Below are positions 1 through 9,071 of a DNA stretch of 64,000 bases, piece after piece. A model generated the notes under the pieces. That model was given only the letters and a program-made list of their open reading frames with translations, was not told where the DNA came from and made no database searches. This DNA is from Clostridium pasteurianum BC1. GTDB taxonomy: Bacteria > Bacillota > Clostridia > Clostridiales > Clostridiaceae. The stretch lies in contig NC_021182.1 in assembly GCF_000389635.1 (NCBI RefSeq), positions 248,001-312,000 on the forward strand, read 5' to 3'. Numbering within the stretch: the stretch's first letter is position 1; each line of letters begins with the position of its first letter. Both the position numbers and the translations under genes were made by a program.

Positions 1-48
1 CAGTTATTATAGATGTATAAATTTATTTAGCGAAATTAGGATTGTACT

Positions 49-116
49 AGATATCTGAAAATAAATAAAAGATGAAAAATACATTAGTCAAAAATTATTT
101 ATTTGAAGATACTTAA
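49..116 (+). repeat. Family 2 palindromic repeat, copy a
   Basis: This degenerate copy starts near ATATCTGAAAATAAATA and ends near TTATTTATTTGAAGATACTT, so its ends are inverted repeats of each other. It lies just upstream of the permease ribosome binding site at about 135. The match to the family is clear at both ends but the centre has drifted. Confidence 0.6.
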
Positions 117-149
117 AACCTTAATTTCATATTAAGGAGGTAAGTTTAC

Positions 150-1868
150 ATGAGAAATGAAAAAGTTTTTAACAGACAAAAATTTGGAATGATTGATATT
201 GTAATCTTTATATGTATAGCTATGTTTATATATTTAATAATGTCTCCAGGCATGCAGGGAGCTTCTAGCAATGTAAACGTAAAAATTTCAACTGATTTAA
301 ATATGCTGCCTTACTATGCACTTAGATCTGTTTTAAGAATGACAGCTGCTTATATAATATCTATAATTTTTACATTGGTGTATGGATATATAGCAGCGCA
401 TAATCCAAAGGCAGAAAAGATACTCATACCAATACTGGATATACTTCAGTCAATACCTGTGTTGTCTTTTTTACCAGCAGTAGTTCTAGGACTTATAGCT
501 CTTTTCCCTAATGGAACTGTGGGAGTTGAAATAGCTTCCATTATATTGATTTTTACCGGTCAGGCATGGAATATGACCTTTAGCTTTTATTATTCCTTAA
601 AGGTTTTGCCTAGAGATCTTAAAGAGGCATCCAGTGTTTTACAATTAAATAAATGGCAGCAATTTAAAAAATTAGAACTGCCTTTTGCAACTATAGGATT
701 AGTTTGGAATAGTATGATGTCCTGGGCTGGTGGTTGGTTCTTTTTAATGGCTTGTGAAATGTTTACTCTGCGGGGTAGAAACTTCAGACTTAAGGGTATA
801 GGATCATTTCTTCAGACAGCAGCTAATGAAGGCAATACTAAAGCACTTATATATGGAATAGCAACATTGATTATAGTAATAATACTTCTAGATCAATTCA
901 TATGGAGGCCTGTAATTACCTGGTCAGATAAATTTAAAGTAGAGCTTACACAATCAAATGATGAGCCTAAATCCTTTGTTTTAAAATTATTAAGACGTTC
1001 TTATATAGTTCAAGTATTAACTGAAAAATTATTAGAACCATTTTTTACTTTTATTGGTGGACTTATAGATAAATTTATTTCTAATATGAATAAAAACAAA
1101 GGTGTAAAAAATGAGAAAGCTGGAAAGATAATAAAAATAATAATTAGGGCAGCGGCTATAATTGTAGCCATATACTTAGGCTTCAATGTAATTAAGCTTT
1201 TATCTACATTAAGAATCAGAGATCTACAGGCAGTTCCTAAAGCTGTACTTTTCTCATTATTAAGAGTAATAGCAGCACAGGTTATAGCATTAATTTGGAC
1301 TGTACCTGTGGGAGTGGCAATTGGGATGAATAGAAAACTTGCTAATGTACTCCAGCCAGTTATACAGATTATAGCTTCTATTCCGGCTACAGCACTTTTC
1401 CCTGTAGTGCTTGGAATTTTTATGAGTGTACTTGGGGGACTTGGTTTTGCGTCTATAATACTTATGCTCATGGGAACTCAATGGTATATACTATTTAATG
1501 TAGTGGCAGGAGCCATGGCAATACCAGAAGACTTAAAGGCAGCTACAAAAACCTTTGGTATAACTGGATTAAAGAAGTGGAAAACTCTTATACTTCCAGG
1601 AATATTTCCATATCTTGTTACAGGAATGATTACAGCTACTGGAGGATGTTGGAATGCAAGTATTGTGTCTGAATATGTAAATTTTGGAGGACATTCTGTT
1701 AAAACTATAGGTTTAGGGGCCTTAATATCACAAGCCACGGAAAGTGGAAATTTTGCATTACTTTTGATGGGAACAATAACTATGTGTATAGTAGTTGTGG
1801 TAATCAATAATGTGGTTTGGAAAAGACTTTATACTTTAGCAGAAGAAAGATTTAAAATAGAAATGTAA
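150..1868 (+). CDS. ABC transporter permease, fused double module (NitT/TauT-like)
   Basis: This 572-residue membrane protein holds two binding-protein-dependent permease modules in one chain, at about residues 60-265 and 350-560, with many hydrophobic segments. Each module has an EAA-type loop that would dock on the ATPase (PRDLKEASSVL near residue 155 and PEDLKAATKTFG in the second half). AGGAGG stands 9 bases before the ATG. The ATPase gene follows directly, so the pair should form a membrane importer. Fused permeases of this kind belong to the nitrate/sulfonate/bicarbonate-like group, but the substrate cannot be told from sequence and no substrate-binding protein is present in the window; it could lie upstream of base 1. 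Confidence 0.85.
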   Translation: MRNEKVFNRQKFGMIDIVIFICIAMFIYLIMSPGMQGASSNVNVKISTDLNMLPYYALRSVLRMTAAYIISIIFTLVYGYIAAHNPKAEKILIPILDILQSIPVLSFLPAVVLGLIALFPNGTVGVEIASIILIFTGQAWNMTFSFYYSLKVLPRDLKEASSVLQLNKWQQFKKLELPFATIGLVWNSMMSWAGGWFFLMACEMFTLRGRNFRLKGIGSFLQTAANEGNTKALIYGIATLIIVIILLDQFIWRPVITWSDKFKVELTQSNDEPKSFVLKLLRRSYIVQVLTEKLLEPFFTFIGGLIDKFISNMNKNKGVKNEKAGKIIKIIIRAAAIIVAIYLGFNVIKLLSTLRIRDLQAVPKAVLFSLLRVIAAQVIALIWTVPVGVAIGMNRKLANVLQPVIQIIASIPATALFPVVLGIFMSVLGGLGFASIILMLMGTQWYILFNVVAGAMAIPEDLKAATKTFGITGLKKWKTLILPGIFPYLVTGMITATGGCWNASIVSEYVNFGGHSVKTIGLGALISQATESGNFALLLMGTITMCIVVVVINNVVWKRLYTLAEERFKIEM

Positions 1869-1880
1869 GGAGTGAATGAT

Positions 1881-3173
1881 TTGAAGAAACAAAAGGAATT
1901 TATAAAGGTAGAAGGAATAACAAAATATTTTGGAGAATCCGAAAAACCTACCATAAAGGATATAAACATAAATATAAATGAAGATGAATTTATAGCTATT
2001 CTTGGGCCTTCAGGATCTGGTAAGTCATCACTTCTTAGGATTATAACAGGACTTATTGAGCCTACAGAAGGTGAAGTAATATTTGATGGTAAAAAAGTAG
2101 AAGGAGTAAATCCATATGCTTCAATAGTTTTTCAATCCTTTGCTCTTTATCCTTGGCTTACAGTTCAGGAAAATGTGGAACTGGGATTGAAGGCTAAAGG
2201 TTTCCCAAAGGATTATACCACAGAAAAAGCATCAGAGCTCATAAGCCTTATAGGATTAGATGGATTTGAAGAAGCATATCCAAAGGAACTTTCAGGAGGT
2301 ATGAGGCAAAGAGTTGGTTTTGCAAGGGCGCTTGCAGTACAGCCAAAATTGTTATGTATGGATGAACCATTTTCTGCACTGGATTTTTTAACAGCAGAGA
2401 ACCTCAGAACGGAGCTTATAGATCTGTGGACTACTAAGAAGATGCCTATAAAGAGTATAATAATGATAACTCACGGAATAGAAGAGGCAGTTTTAATGGC
2501 AGATAAAATAGTTATGCTAAGTCGTGACCCTGCAAGAGTTATAGCAGAAATAAATATAGACTTGCCTCATCCAAGAAACAGAAAATCACCTGAATTTGAA
2601 AAAATTGTTGATAGTGTTTATAAAATACTGACAAAAGGTGAATTTGAAGAACCAAACAAAGATAAGATTGAAAAAGTAGTAAAAGAGAATATTGAAAAAC
2701 CAGTTGAAATTCCCGAAGCCAGTATTGGAGTTATGTCTGGACTTTTGGAACTGGTAGATGATAATGATGGCAGAATGGATATTTATCAACTTGGACGTGA
2801 TCTTATGATGGAAATAGACGATCTTTTGCCTAATATTGAAGGTATATCTATGCTGAAATTTGCAGAGGTAAAAGAAGGAGATATTATTATTACACCTCTG
2901 GGAAGCAGATTTATAGAATCTGACACAGAAGAGGGCAAGGAAATTTTTAGAGAACAAATAATGAATATATCTACCTTTAAGGTTATAGTTAAAGTTTTAA
3001 ATACTAAGAGAAATAAAAAGATGAAAGAAGAATTTTTTAAAGAATTATTTTCTCAACATTTAGGAGAGCATTATATAGAAAAGAAAATGAGTGCCATTAT
3101 AGATTGGGGAAGATATGCTGAATTATTTAATTATGATCATGATACGGAAGAATTATATATAGAAGTGGAATAA
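1881..3173 (+). CDS. ABC transporter ATP-binding protein with C-terminal AAA-associated domain
   Basis: This protein powers the preceding permease. The N-terminal half (about residues 5-235) is an ABC ATPase with Walker A GPSGSGKSS, signature LSGGMRQR and Walker B LLCMDEPFSALD. The C-terminal part (about 290-425) matches the AAA-associated domain found on some NitT/TauT-type ATPases, probably regulatory. I place the start at TTG 1881, because AAGGAG at 1867-1872 is 8 bases away; a GTG at 1872 would overlap that site. The ribosome binding site overlaps the stop codon of the permease, so the two are translationally coupled. Length is about 430 residues, longer than a plain ABC ATPase because of the extra domain. 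Confidence 0.88.
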   Translation: MKKQKEFIKVEGITKYFGESEKPTIKDINININEDEFIAILGPSGSGKSSLLRIITGLIEPTEGEVIFDGKKVEGVNPYASIVFQSFALYPWLTVQENVELGLKAKGFPKDYTTEKASELISLIGLDGFEEAYPKELSGGMRQRVGFARALAVQPKLLCMDEPFSALDFLTAENLRTELIDLWTTKKMPIKSIIMITHGIEEAVLMADKIVMLSRDPARVIAEINIDLPHPRNRKSPEFEKIVDSVYKILTKGEFEEPNKDKIEKVVKENIEKPVEIPEASIGVMSGLLELVDDNDGRMDIYQLGRDLMMEIDDLLPNIEGISMLKFAEVKEGDIIITPLGSRFIESDTEEGKEIFREQIMNISTFKVIVKVLNTKRNKKMKEEFFKELFSQHLGEHYIEKKMSAIIDWGRYAELFNYDHDTEELYIEVE

Positions 3174-3190
3174 TTGAGAGCAAGCATTCA

Positions 3191-3228
3191 CTAAAGCAGT
3201 CATTGATAAGTATGACTGCTTTAGTTGT
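3191..3228. terminator. Bidirectional terminator
   Basis: CTAAAGCAGTCAT and ATGACTGCTTTAG form a 13-bp perfect stem, followed by TTGTTT. It sits between the converging ABC ATPase gene and the DUF4190-like gene. Confidence 0.8.
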
Positions 3229-3501
3229 TTATAGAGAAGCAGTAAATACCCCCATAATAGTTATGACAATTATAAAAACAATTATTCCCATTATGCTTAG
3301 TACAATGCCAGAAGTAGTTAAAGAGTCTCCCTTCATAATTGTACCGGATTCATGAAATCTGATTTTGGTTTTTATACCAAGTGAAATTCCAATTATACTG
3401 AATAATAATCCAATAAAATTTATTATGGGGATAAAGCAGAGAATTAGAGCTACTATTCCAAGTATTAAAGTGGCAATGGCCATATCATCATTTTTTATCA
3501 A
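3229..3501 (-). CDS. Small DUF4190-like membrane protein
   Basis: This 90-residue protein has two or three hydrophobic segments: residues 7-42 (ATLILGIVALILCFIPIINF and following) and 62-87. The pattern of short glycine-containing helices separated by a polar loop with KTKIRFHESG is like DUF4190 proteins, which are small bacterial membrane proteins without known function. On the minus strand a GAGGTGATAG sequence lies just before the ATG at 3501. It converges on the ABC operon and shares its terminator. Confidence 0.65.
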   Translation of the reverse strand: MIKNDDMAIATLILGIVALILCFIPIINFIGLLFSIIGISLGIKTKIRFHESGTIMKGDSLTTSGIVLSIMGIIVFIIVITIMGVFTASL

Positions 3502-3708
3502 ACACTATCACCTCAAAATTCTGATTATCCTATGGAATGTTTTAGAAGTTATTATCTATAAATATGTTATAAACATGTAATTTAGTACTATTTAATGAGA
3601 GCAGGGATACAATTTGTAAATAAATTGTAGTTGTAAGGAATACTTTTCTTCTATAAGAATATTAATTATATAGATAAAATTTCTGGTCAATGGAGGTCGG
3701 TACATACT

Positions 3709-4095
3709 ATGTATAACATATTTTATTTAATGACTTCAAAGCCTGCTGTAATAATTGAAATTATAAATTACATAATATTCTCTATAGCTTGGTGCAAGCT
3801 GTGTGAGAAAGCAAATGTAAGAAATCAATGGTTAGCTTTCACCCCTTTTCTTCAGATTATAGTATTTTTAAATATTATAGATAGAAGTGGGTGGTATGGG
3901 TTATTACTTATGATACCAATAGTCAATATAGTTCTCATGATAGTATGGTTTACAGAATTTTATAATTCATTTAATATAAAGAAGCTATGGATTGTTCTAT
4001 CCATAGTAATTTATCCTATAGGTTGTATTTATATGCTTTATATGGCTTATTCAGAAAAAATAGACTATATTGGTGGCAGCAGCTATCGTTATTGA
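3709..4095 (+). CDS. Hypothetical membrane protein (128 aa)
   Basis: A GGAGG at about 3692-3696 lies 12 bases before the ATG, which supports the start. The protein has about four hydrophobic segments (near residues 12-30, 42-56, 62-83 and 93-113) and a short polar tail. The order of segments resembles DUF5684-type or signal-peptidase-I-associated small membrane proteins, including the motif AFTPFLQIIVF, but I do not recognise the family with certainty. It stands alone between the DUF4190-like gene and the cold-shock gene, with no operon partner. Confidence 0.6.
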   Translation: MYNIFYLMTSKPAVIIEIINYIIFSIAWCKLCEKANVRNQWLAFTPFLQIIVFLNIIDRSGWYGLLLMIPIVNIVLMIVWFTEFYNSFNIKKLWIVLSIVIYPIGCIYMLYMAYSEKIDYIGGSSYRY

Positions 4096-4228
4096 AGAAA
4101 GGCAAAAGAGAAATATTTTATTAATTAGTTTAGTTATGAGCTTTAAGTAGTTTAATTAAGTTTAAACAGTTTATTAAAAGATTAATCATAATAAAAAATC
4201 AGCTTAAATATATTTTTATAAATTAAAA

Positions 4229-4258
4229 AGCGTACATAGAAAAATTTCTTGTACGCTT
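4229..4258 (-). terminator. Terminator of the cold-shock gene
   Basis: AAGCGTAC and GTACGCTT pair around a 14-base loop, and on the minus strand the stem is followed by TTTTTAATTT. It lies about 50 bases past the end of the cold-shock gene. Confidence 0.75.
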
Positions 4259-4306
4259 CTAATAAATTTACCAAGTAAGTTTTATTATGAAAAATTACTT
4301 TTCAAT

Positions 4307-4504
4307 CTATGCTTTTTTTACATTAACGGCTTGATCGCCCTTTTGACCTTGGGTTAAGTCGAATTCAACCTTTTCGCCTTCTTCAAGACTCTTGAATCCT
4401 GATTCTTCAATACCTGAATAATGAACAAATACATCCTTTCCATCTTCGGTAGTAATGAAGCCATACCCTTTTTGAGCGTTAAACCATTTAACATTTCCTA
4501 ACAT
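4307..4504 (-). CDS. csp: Cold-shock protein (CspA family)
   Basis: This is a 65-residue single-domain OB-fold protein that binds single-stranded RNA and DNA. Both nucleic-acid-binding motifs are visible: KGYGFI (RNP1, residues 16-21) and VFVHYS (RNP2, about 29-34). The start at 4504 follows AGGAGG at 4513-4518; a longer reading frame exists upstream but would add 29 residues foreign to the family. Length is typical of the family. It is monocistronic with its own terminator. Cold-shock proteins act as RNA chaperones. Confidence 0.95.
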   Translation of the reverse strand: MLGNVKWFNAQKGYGFITTEDGKDVFVHYSGIEESGFKSLEEGEKVEFDLTQGQKGDQAVNVKKA

Positions 4505-4783
4505 TAAAAAAACCTCCTGAATAACTAATATGAAAATCACTTTGATGACCTTCTTACATATATTATGCCTATTAAGTAGGCATTTATTCAAATTATAGGA
4601 AGAGTTAGTAAATAAATTATTAGCATTACATTTAGAATTACCTTTGTATGCTGTAAGTTAAAAGTTATCCATATTATCATAGATTGCTCATGGATAAAAT
4701 TAAGTATTGTAGAAAGTATAATGTCTAAAGTTATATAGAAACTAATAATTAGGATTATGAACTTAATTGTAATAAAAAAACAA

Positions 4784-4813
4784 TTGAAGCACTTTTAAAT
4801 TACGAGGTATAAT
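4784..4813 (+). promoter_or_regulatory. Likely promoter of the DUF362 gene
   Basis: TTGAAG at 4784-4789 and TATAAT at 4808-4813 are separated by 18 bases, a sigma-A-like arrangement. The downstream ATG is at 4877. Confidence 0.6.
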
Positions 4814-4876
4814 ATATTTTAATGAGGATTATGTTTAGAATTAATCTATCAAAATTTGTTATGGAGATGATATTAA

Positions 4877-5989
4877 ATGGAAAAATCTAAAGTATATTTT
4901 ACAAATTTGAGAACAAAACCAGGCGCTAATTTATTAGATAAACTAGAAAAATTGATGGTTAAGGCTGGAATTAAGGATATAGATTTTAAAGATAAATTTG
5001 CAGCTATAAAAATTCATTTTGGAGAAATAGGAAATCTTGCATACATAAGACCAAATTATGCAGCAAAGGTTGTAGAAGTAATTAAAGAATTAGGTGGAAA
5101 ACCATTTTTAACTGATGCTAACACACTTTATTCCGGTAAAAGAGCTAATGCTTTGGATCATCTTGATACAGCAATGAAGCATGGCTTTAATCCAATGGTG
5201 GTAGGCTGCAATGTTATAATTGCAGATGGTCTTAAGGGAACAGATTATACTGAAGTTGAAATAAATCAAAAGCATTGTAAGACTGCTAAAATAGGTACTG
5301 CAATAACAGATGCCGATATTATTATTTCTATGAATCATTTTAAAGGGCATGAGATGACTGGTTTTGGAGGTGCTCTTAAAAATCTTGGAATGGGTTCCGG
5401 TTCAAGAGGTGGAAAATTAGAAATGCATTCTGCATCACAGCCTAAAATACAAAAGGATAATTGTGTAGCCTGTGGAATGTGTATTAAAAATTGTGCACAA
5501 GAAGCCATAAGCTTTGATGAAAACAAAAAGGCTACTATTGATTATGAGAAGTGCGTGGGATGCGGACAATGCGTAGCAATTTGTCAGTTTGATGCCGCAC
5601 AGGTTGTGTGGAATGAATCTGCTGATACTGCAAATGAGAAAATTGCTGAATATGCTTATGCAGTAGTAAAAGATAAACCCAATTTTCATATTAATTTTAT
5701 TATGAATGTATCTCCTAACTGTGATTGCTGGGATAATAATGACATGGCAATAGTACCTGACCTTGGAATTGCAGCCTCCTTTGATCCTGTGGCATTAGAT
5801 AAAGCCTGTGTAGATATGGTAAATAATGCACCAAAGATAAATGGGTCTATATTAGATGATATTCACTATCATGAAGGAGAAGATAAATTTGGTCACATAC
5901 ATGATAATACTAATTGGAAAACAGGATTGGATCATGGACAAGAAATAGGACTGGGTAATGAAGAATATGAGTTGATAAACCTAATATAG
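4877..5989 (+). CDS. DUF362 domain protein with two 4Fe-4S clusters
   Basis: This 370-residue protein begins with a DUF362 domain (about 1-185, with the motif FGEIGN and a block MNHFKGHEMTGFGGALKNLG) and then carries a ferredoxin-like insert with two 4Fe-4S motifs: CVACGMCIKNC near residues 196-206 and CVGCGQCVAIC near 226-236. A further DUF362 segment follows (SPNCDCWDNND onwards). Such proteins are common in clostridia and are presumed to be electron carriers or maturation factors, but their substrate is unknown. The cell location is probably the cytoplasm, since no signal peptide is seen. TatD follows after 19 bases, suggesting co-transcription. Confidence 0.85.
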   Translation: MEKSKVYFTNLRTKPGANLLDKLEKLMVKAGIKDIDFKDKFAAIKIHFGEIGNLAYIRPNYAAKVVEVIKELGGKPFLTDANTLYSGKRANALDHLDTAMKHGFNPMVVGCNVIIADGLKGTDYTEVEINQKHCKTAKIGTAITDADIIISMNHFKGHEMTGFGGALKNLGMGSGSRGGKLEMHSASQPKIQKDNCVACGMCIKNCAQEAISFDENKKATIDYEKCVGCGQCVAICQFDAAQVVWNESADTANEKIAEYAYAVVKDKPNFHINFIMNVSPNCDCWDNNDMAIVPDLGIAASFDPVALDKACVDMVNNAPKINGSILDDIHYHEGEDKFGHIHDNTNWKTGLDHGQEIGLGNEEYELINLI

Positions 5990-6008
5990 TTAAAAAGGAG
6001 AAAAATAT

Positions 6009-6776
6009 ATGATTTTTGATTCACATGCACATTATGATGATGAGGCCTTTAATGAAGATAGGGATAAGGTTATAGAAGAACTTAAAAAAAATGAGATTAT
6101 AGGAGTGCTAAATTGTGGAGCTTCATTAGAGGGGGCTAGAGATTCTGTAAAATTAGCAGATAAATATGATTTCTTTTATGCAGCGGTGGGTATTCATCCA
6201 GAGTTTGCGGATATTGTAAATGATGAAACCATAGAGGAACTTAAAGAACTTGCTAGAAATTCAAAGGTGAAAGCTATAGGTGAAATAGGGCTTGATTATC
6301 ATTATGAAGAAAATCCAGCTAGAGAGATCCAAAAGGCAGCATTTATAAGGCAGATGGAACTTGCGCAGGAACTTGAACTTCCGGTAGTTATTCATGATAG
6401 AGATGCCCATGGAGACACGCTGGAGATAATAAAACAATTTCCTAAGGTAAAGGGGGTAGTACATTGTTTTGCAGGAAGTGTAGAAATGGCAAGAGAATGT
6501 ATTAAATTGGGGTATTATATTGGTTTCACTGGAGTTGTGACTTTCAAAAATGCTAAAAAAATAGTAGAGGTTGCAAAGGAAATACCCTTAGATAGAATGC
6601 TCCTTGAAACTGATTGTCCCTATATGTCACCAGAACCTAATAGGGGAAAAAGGAACAGATCTGATTATATAGAATATATTGCAGAGAAAATAGCTGAAAT
6701 TAGGAGGGATATTCCAATAAATGTAAAAAATCAAACTATACTAAATACTAAAAATTTGTTTAAAATACAATATTAG
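6009..6776 (+). CDS. tatD: TatD family metal-dependent deoxyribonuclease
   Basis: This 255-residue TIM-barrel hydrolase shows the metal-binding DSHAHYDD at the N-terminus, GEIGLDYH near residue 92, the histidine in VIHDRDAHGDT, VHCFAGS, and the closing LETDCPYMSPEPNRGKRN. TatD proteins cleave DNA (3'-5' exonuclease) and are linked to DNA repair and turnover. AAAAAGGAG precedes the ATG. In many Firmicutes tatD stands next to yabE, rnmV and rsmA, and that order holds here. Confidence 0.93.
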   Translation: MIFDSHAHYDDEAFNEDRDKVIEELKKNEIIGVLNCGASLEGARDSVKLADKYDFFYAAVGIHPEFADIVNDETIEELKELARNSKVKAIGEIGLDYHYEENPAREIQKAAFIRQMELAQELELPVVIHDRDAHGDTLEIIKQFPKVKGVVHCFAGSVEMARECIKLGYYIGFTGVVTFKNAKKIVEVAKEIPLDRMLLETDCPYMSPEPNRGKRNRSDYIEYIAEKIAEIRRDIPINVKNQTILNTKNLFKIQY

Positions 6777-6801
6777 TATAAAATAGTATTTAAAGTTTTA
6801 A

Positions 6802-6995
6802 TTTATCTGATGACTACCCGATCTAATCGTCTATCATATTCCATGAAAGCCATTCACACAAAATCCAAGATTTTGGTTCTCTGCTTTTCTTGAAAGTAAG
6901 AGATTAGAACGGCTATGTCCTTGGATAACGATTTCTAATCATCATAGGTCATAAAAACTCCACCTGGTGCTTAGGAATATGTTTATTCAAGTGTC
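6802..6995 (+). repeat. Family 1 dispersed repeat, copy F
   Basis: It starts TTTATCTGATGACTA, 26 bases after the tatD stop, and contains the block GATTTTGGTTCTCTGC that also occurs in copies D and E. Its right part (TCCTTGGATAACGATTTC and following) resembles copy E and lacks the AGATTCATTGAT end of the other copies. The right boundary is uncertain. Confidence 0.7.
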
Positions 6996-7189
6996 AATAA
7001 GTATTTAGATAGATTTGACTTTAATAGTACTATTTTGCTATATGTGTTCATATAATTTAATAAAGGAATTAACCTAGTTATTAATCTCCTATAGTAAAAT
7101 CAGTAAATTACTAAATTATGGCTATTATACATTTATATTGATAAATACAATACTGTATTTTCTGATTTTGACTAATTATGGCAGATAAT

Positions 7190-7219
7190 TTGACATTGTG
7201 TGAAACTTATAGTTATAAT
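7190..7219 (+). promoter_or_regulatory. Promoter of the 3D-domain protein gene
   Basis: TTGACA at 7190-7195 and TATAAT at 7214-7219 are separated by 18 bases. Both hexamers are consensus sigma-A elements, and the ATG follows at 7251. Confidence 0.75.
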
Positions 7220-7250
7220 GTTAAAGATTCTTGCTAGAGGGGGGATTAAC

Positions 7251-8270
7251 ATGTTTAAAAAATTGAAGGATAATTTGTTTAATTTTAGCAGTTATTTTTC
7301 AAAGGGTTCTATTATAGCTCTAGTTATGGTAATTATAATATTAAGTGTTGCCATATATGCAAGAAGCATGAGAAAAGTTATAACATTATCTCTTAATGGT
7401 GATGTAAAAAAAGTTACATCATACAAGAGTACTGTAAAAGATGTTTTAGAGCAAAATAATATTAGAATAGAACCTAAGGATAAGGTTGAACCTAGTGTAG
7501 ACACAAAAGTGAAAAATGGACAAGAGATATATATAAAAAGAGCAGTAGGTTTAGAAATGCTTGTAGATGGTAAAAATTTAAAAATTAAATCTGCAGAAAA
7601 CTCAGTAAAGGATATGCTGAAATCAGAAGGTATAAAGTTAGGTGATTTAGATAAGGTAAAGCCTTCAGAAAATGAAGCCATTAAGGCTGATATGAAAGTT
7701 GCAGTGACAAGAGTTACTACTCAGCAGATTACAGAGGCAAAGCCCATAGATTTTGAAACAGTAATTCAAAAAGATAATACTATGGGAAATGATGAAAAAC
7801 AGGTTATCCAGCAAGGAGTAGCTGGTTCTAAAGAAGTAGTAAGTAATGTTACTTATGAAGATGGTAAGGAAGTCTCACGAAATATAATAAGTGAGGTAGT
7901 AAAAAGTGAACCTGTAAAAGCTGTTATTAAAGAAGGAACTCTTGGCGTTATAAATGTAAATCGTGGAAGTAAAACGGTTTATAAGAGTAAAATCAATGCA
8001 AAGGCTACTGCTTATACCGCAGATCTTAGTTTTGGAATAACTGCTTCTGGAACGAGAGTTAAAAGAGATGTTAATGGATACAGCTCTATAGCTGTTGATC
8101 CTAGAGTTATACCTTTGGGAACAAAGCTTTATGTACCAGGTTATGGCTATGGAATAGCTGAAGATACAGGTGGTGCAATAAAGGGAAACCGAGTAGATTT
8201 ATTTTTTACAAGCGAGACAGAATGTGATAACTGGGGAGTTAGACCAGTAGATGTGTATGTTTTGAAATAG
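7251..8270 (+). CDS. YabE-like cell-wall protein: DUF348, G5 and 3D domains
   Basis: This 339-residue protein has an N-terminal membrane anchor (about residues 18-36). It continues with two ubiquitin-like DUF348 repeats (about 42-140), a G5 domain (about 150-235) and a C-terminal 3D domain. The 3D domain shows the catalytic aspartates in AVDPRVIPLGTKLYV, AEDTGGAIKG and RVDLFF. Domains of this kind occur in lytic enzymes of the resuscitation-promoting type, so the protein probably cuts or binds peptidoglycan outside the membrane. I chose ATG 7251 because AGAGGGGGG stands just before it; an ATG at 7200 has no ribosome binding site and falls inside the promoter. Its place between tatD and rnmV is conserved in Firmicutes. 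Confidence 0.9.
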   Translation: MFKKLKDNLFNFSSYFSKGSIIALVMVIIILSVAIYARSMRKVITLSLNGDVKKVTSYKSTVKDVLEQNNIRIEPKDKVEPSVDTKVKNGQEIYIKRAVGLEMLVDGKNLKIKSAENSVKDMLKSEGIKLGDLDKVKPSENEAIKADMKVAVTRVTTQQITEAKPIDFETVIQKDNTMGNDEKQVIQQGVAGSKEVVSNVTYEDGKEVSRNIISEVVKSEPVKAVIKEGTLGVINVNRGSKTVYKSKINAKATAYTADLSFGITASGTRVKRDVNGYSSIAVDPRVIPLGTKLYVPGYGYGIAEDTGGAIKGNRVDLFFTSETECDNWGVRPVDVYVLK

Positions 8271-8296
8271 GGGCTTAAGGCTCCTTATTTTTTTTG
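8262..8296 (+). terminator. Terminator after the 3D-domain gene
   Basis: AGGGGC pairs with GCTCCT around a short loop and is followed by an interrupted run of Ts (TTATTTTTTTT). It overlaps the stop codon region. Confidence 0.7.
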
Positions 8297-8305
8297 TTGT
8301 ATTAA

Positions 8306-8336
8306 GAACAAACCTGTTTGCTAAATAGGTTTGTTC
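8306..8336. other. Hairpin
   Basis: GAACAAACCT and AGGTTTGTTC form a 10-bp perfect stem around an 11-base loop, only 10 bases after the preceding terminator. It lacks a T-run on the plus side and its role is unknown. Confidence 0.6.
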
Positions 8337-8522
8337 AAAAAAGCTTAAGTGTTGAGGGAAAAGATCTTATTTGGGTATAATAGATATGGTTTAGCCGGTC
8401 AATCTAAAAACTAAAGGAGTAGATATAGTAGAAAATACTATATTTAACTTGTCATTTCTTTTTGTATAGATTAAGCTATATAATTAGAATAATGTTCTAA
8501 GGATATTTGGAGGAATTGTAAA

Positions 8523-9068
8523 ATGATTAAGGAAGTAATTGTTGTGGAGGGAAGAGATGATATTTCTGCCATAAAGAGAGCTGTAGAAGCTGATGTTATA
8601 GCTGTAGGAGGCTTTGGAATAAATAAAGCAGTTATTGATAAAATAATAGATGCACAAAAAAGAAGAGGAGTAATTGTGTTTACAGATCCGGATTTTGCTG
8701 GAGAAAAGATACGAAGAATAATAACAAAAAGAGTAAAAGGTGTAAAGCATGCTCGAATTACACAAAAGGAAGGAACTAAGGCTGATGATATTGGAGTTGA
8801 GAATGCAGAGCCAAAAGCAATAATAAGAGCTCTTAAAAATGCAAAATGCGAAAATAAAGAGAAAGTTGAAAATTTTAATATTCAAGATATGATATTTTTT
8901 AAACTTACAGTAGATATTAGGGCAAAGGATAGAAGAGATGCAGTAGGAAGACAATTAGGCATTGGATATGCCAATTCAGCTCAATTTTTAACAAGATTAA
9001 ATAATTTTGGAATAAGCAAAGAAGAACTTGTAGAAGCTGTAAGAAAAGCAGAAAAGGAGATGAAATAG
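8523..9068 (+). CDS. rnmV: Ribonuclease M5
   Basis: This 181-residue enzyme matures 5S rRNA by cutting the precursor on both sides. The N-terminal Toprim domain is clear: VVEGRDDISAIKRAV (residues 6-20) with the catalytic glutamate, and VFTDPDFAGEKIRR (about 52-65) with the DxD-type metal ligands. The length is normal. TTGGAGGAA lies before the ATG. It is followed after 3 bases by rsmA, which is the usual partner, so the two are one transcript. Confidence 0.95.
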   Translation: MIKEVIVVEGRDDISAIKRAVEADVIAVGGFGINKAVIDKIIDAQKRRGVIVFTDPDFAGEKIRRIITKRVKGVKHARITQKEGTKADDIGVENAEPKAIIRALKNAKCENKEKVENFNIQDMIFFKLTVDIRAKDRRDAVGRQLGIGYANSAQFLTRLNNFGISKEELVEAVRKAEKEMK

Positions 9069-9071
9069 AGG

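Noticed and set aside
1010-1481. Antisense frames opposite the ABC permease
   Set aside because: No ribosome binding sites and the plus-strand frame is clearly a real permease.
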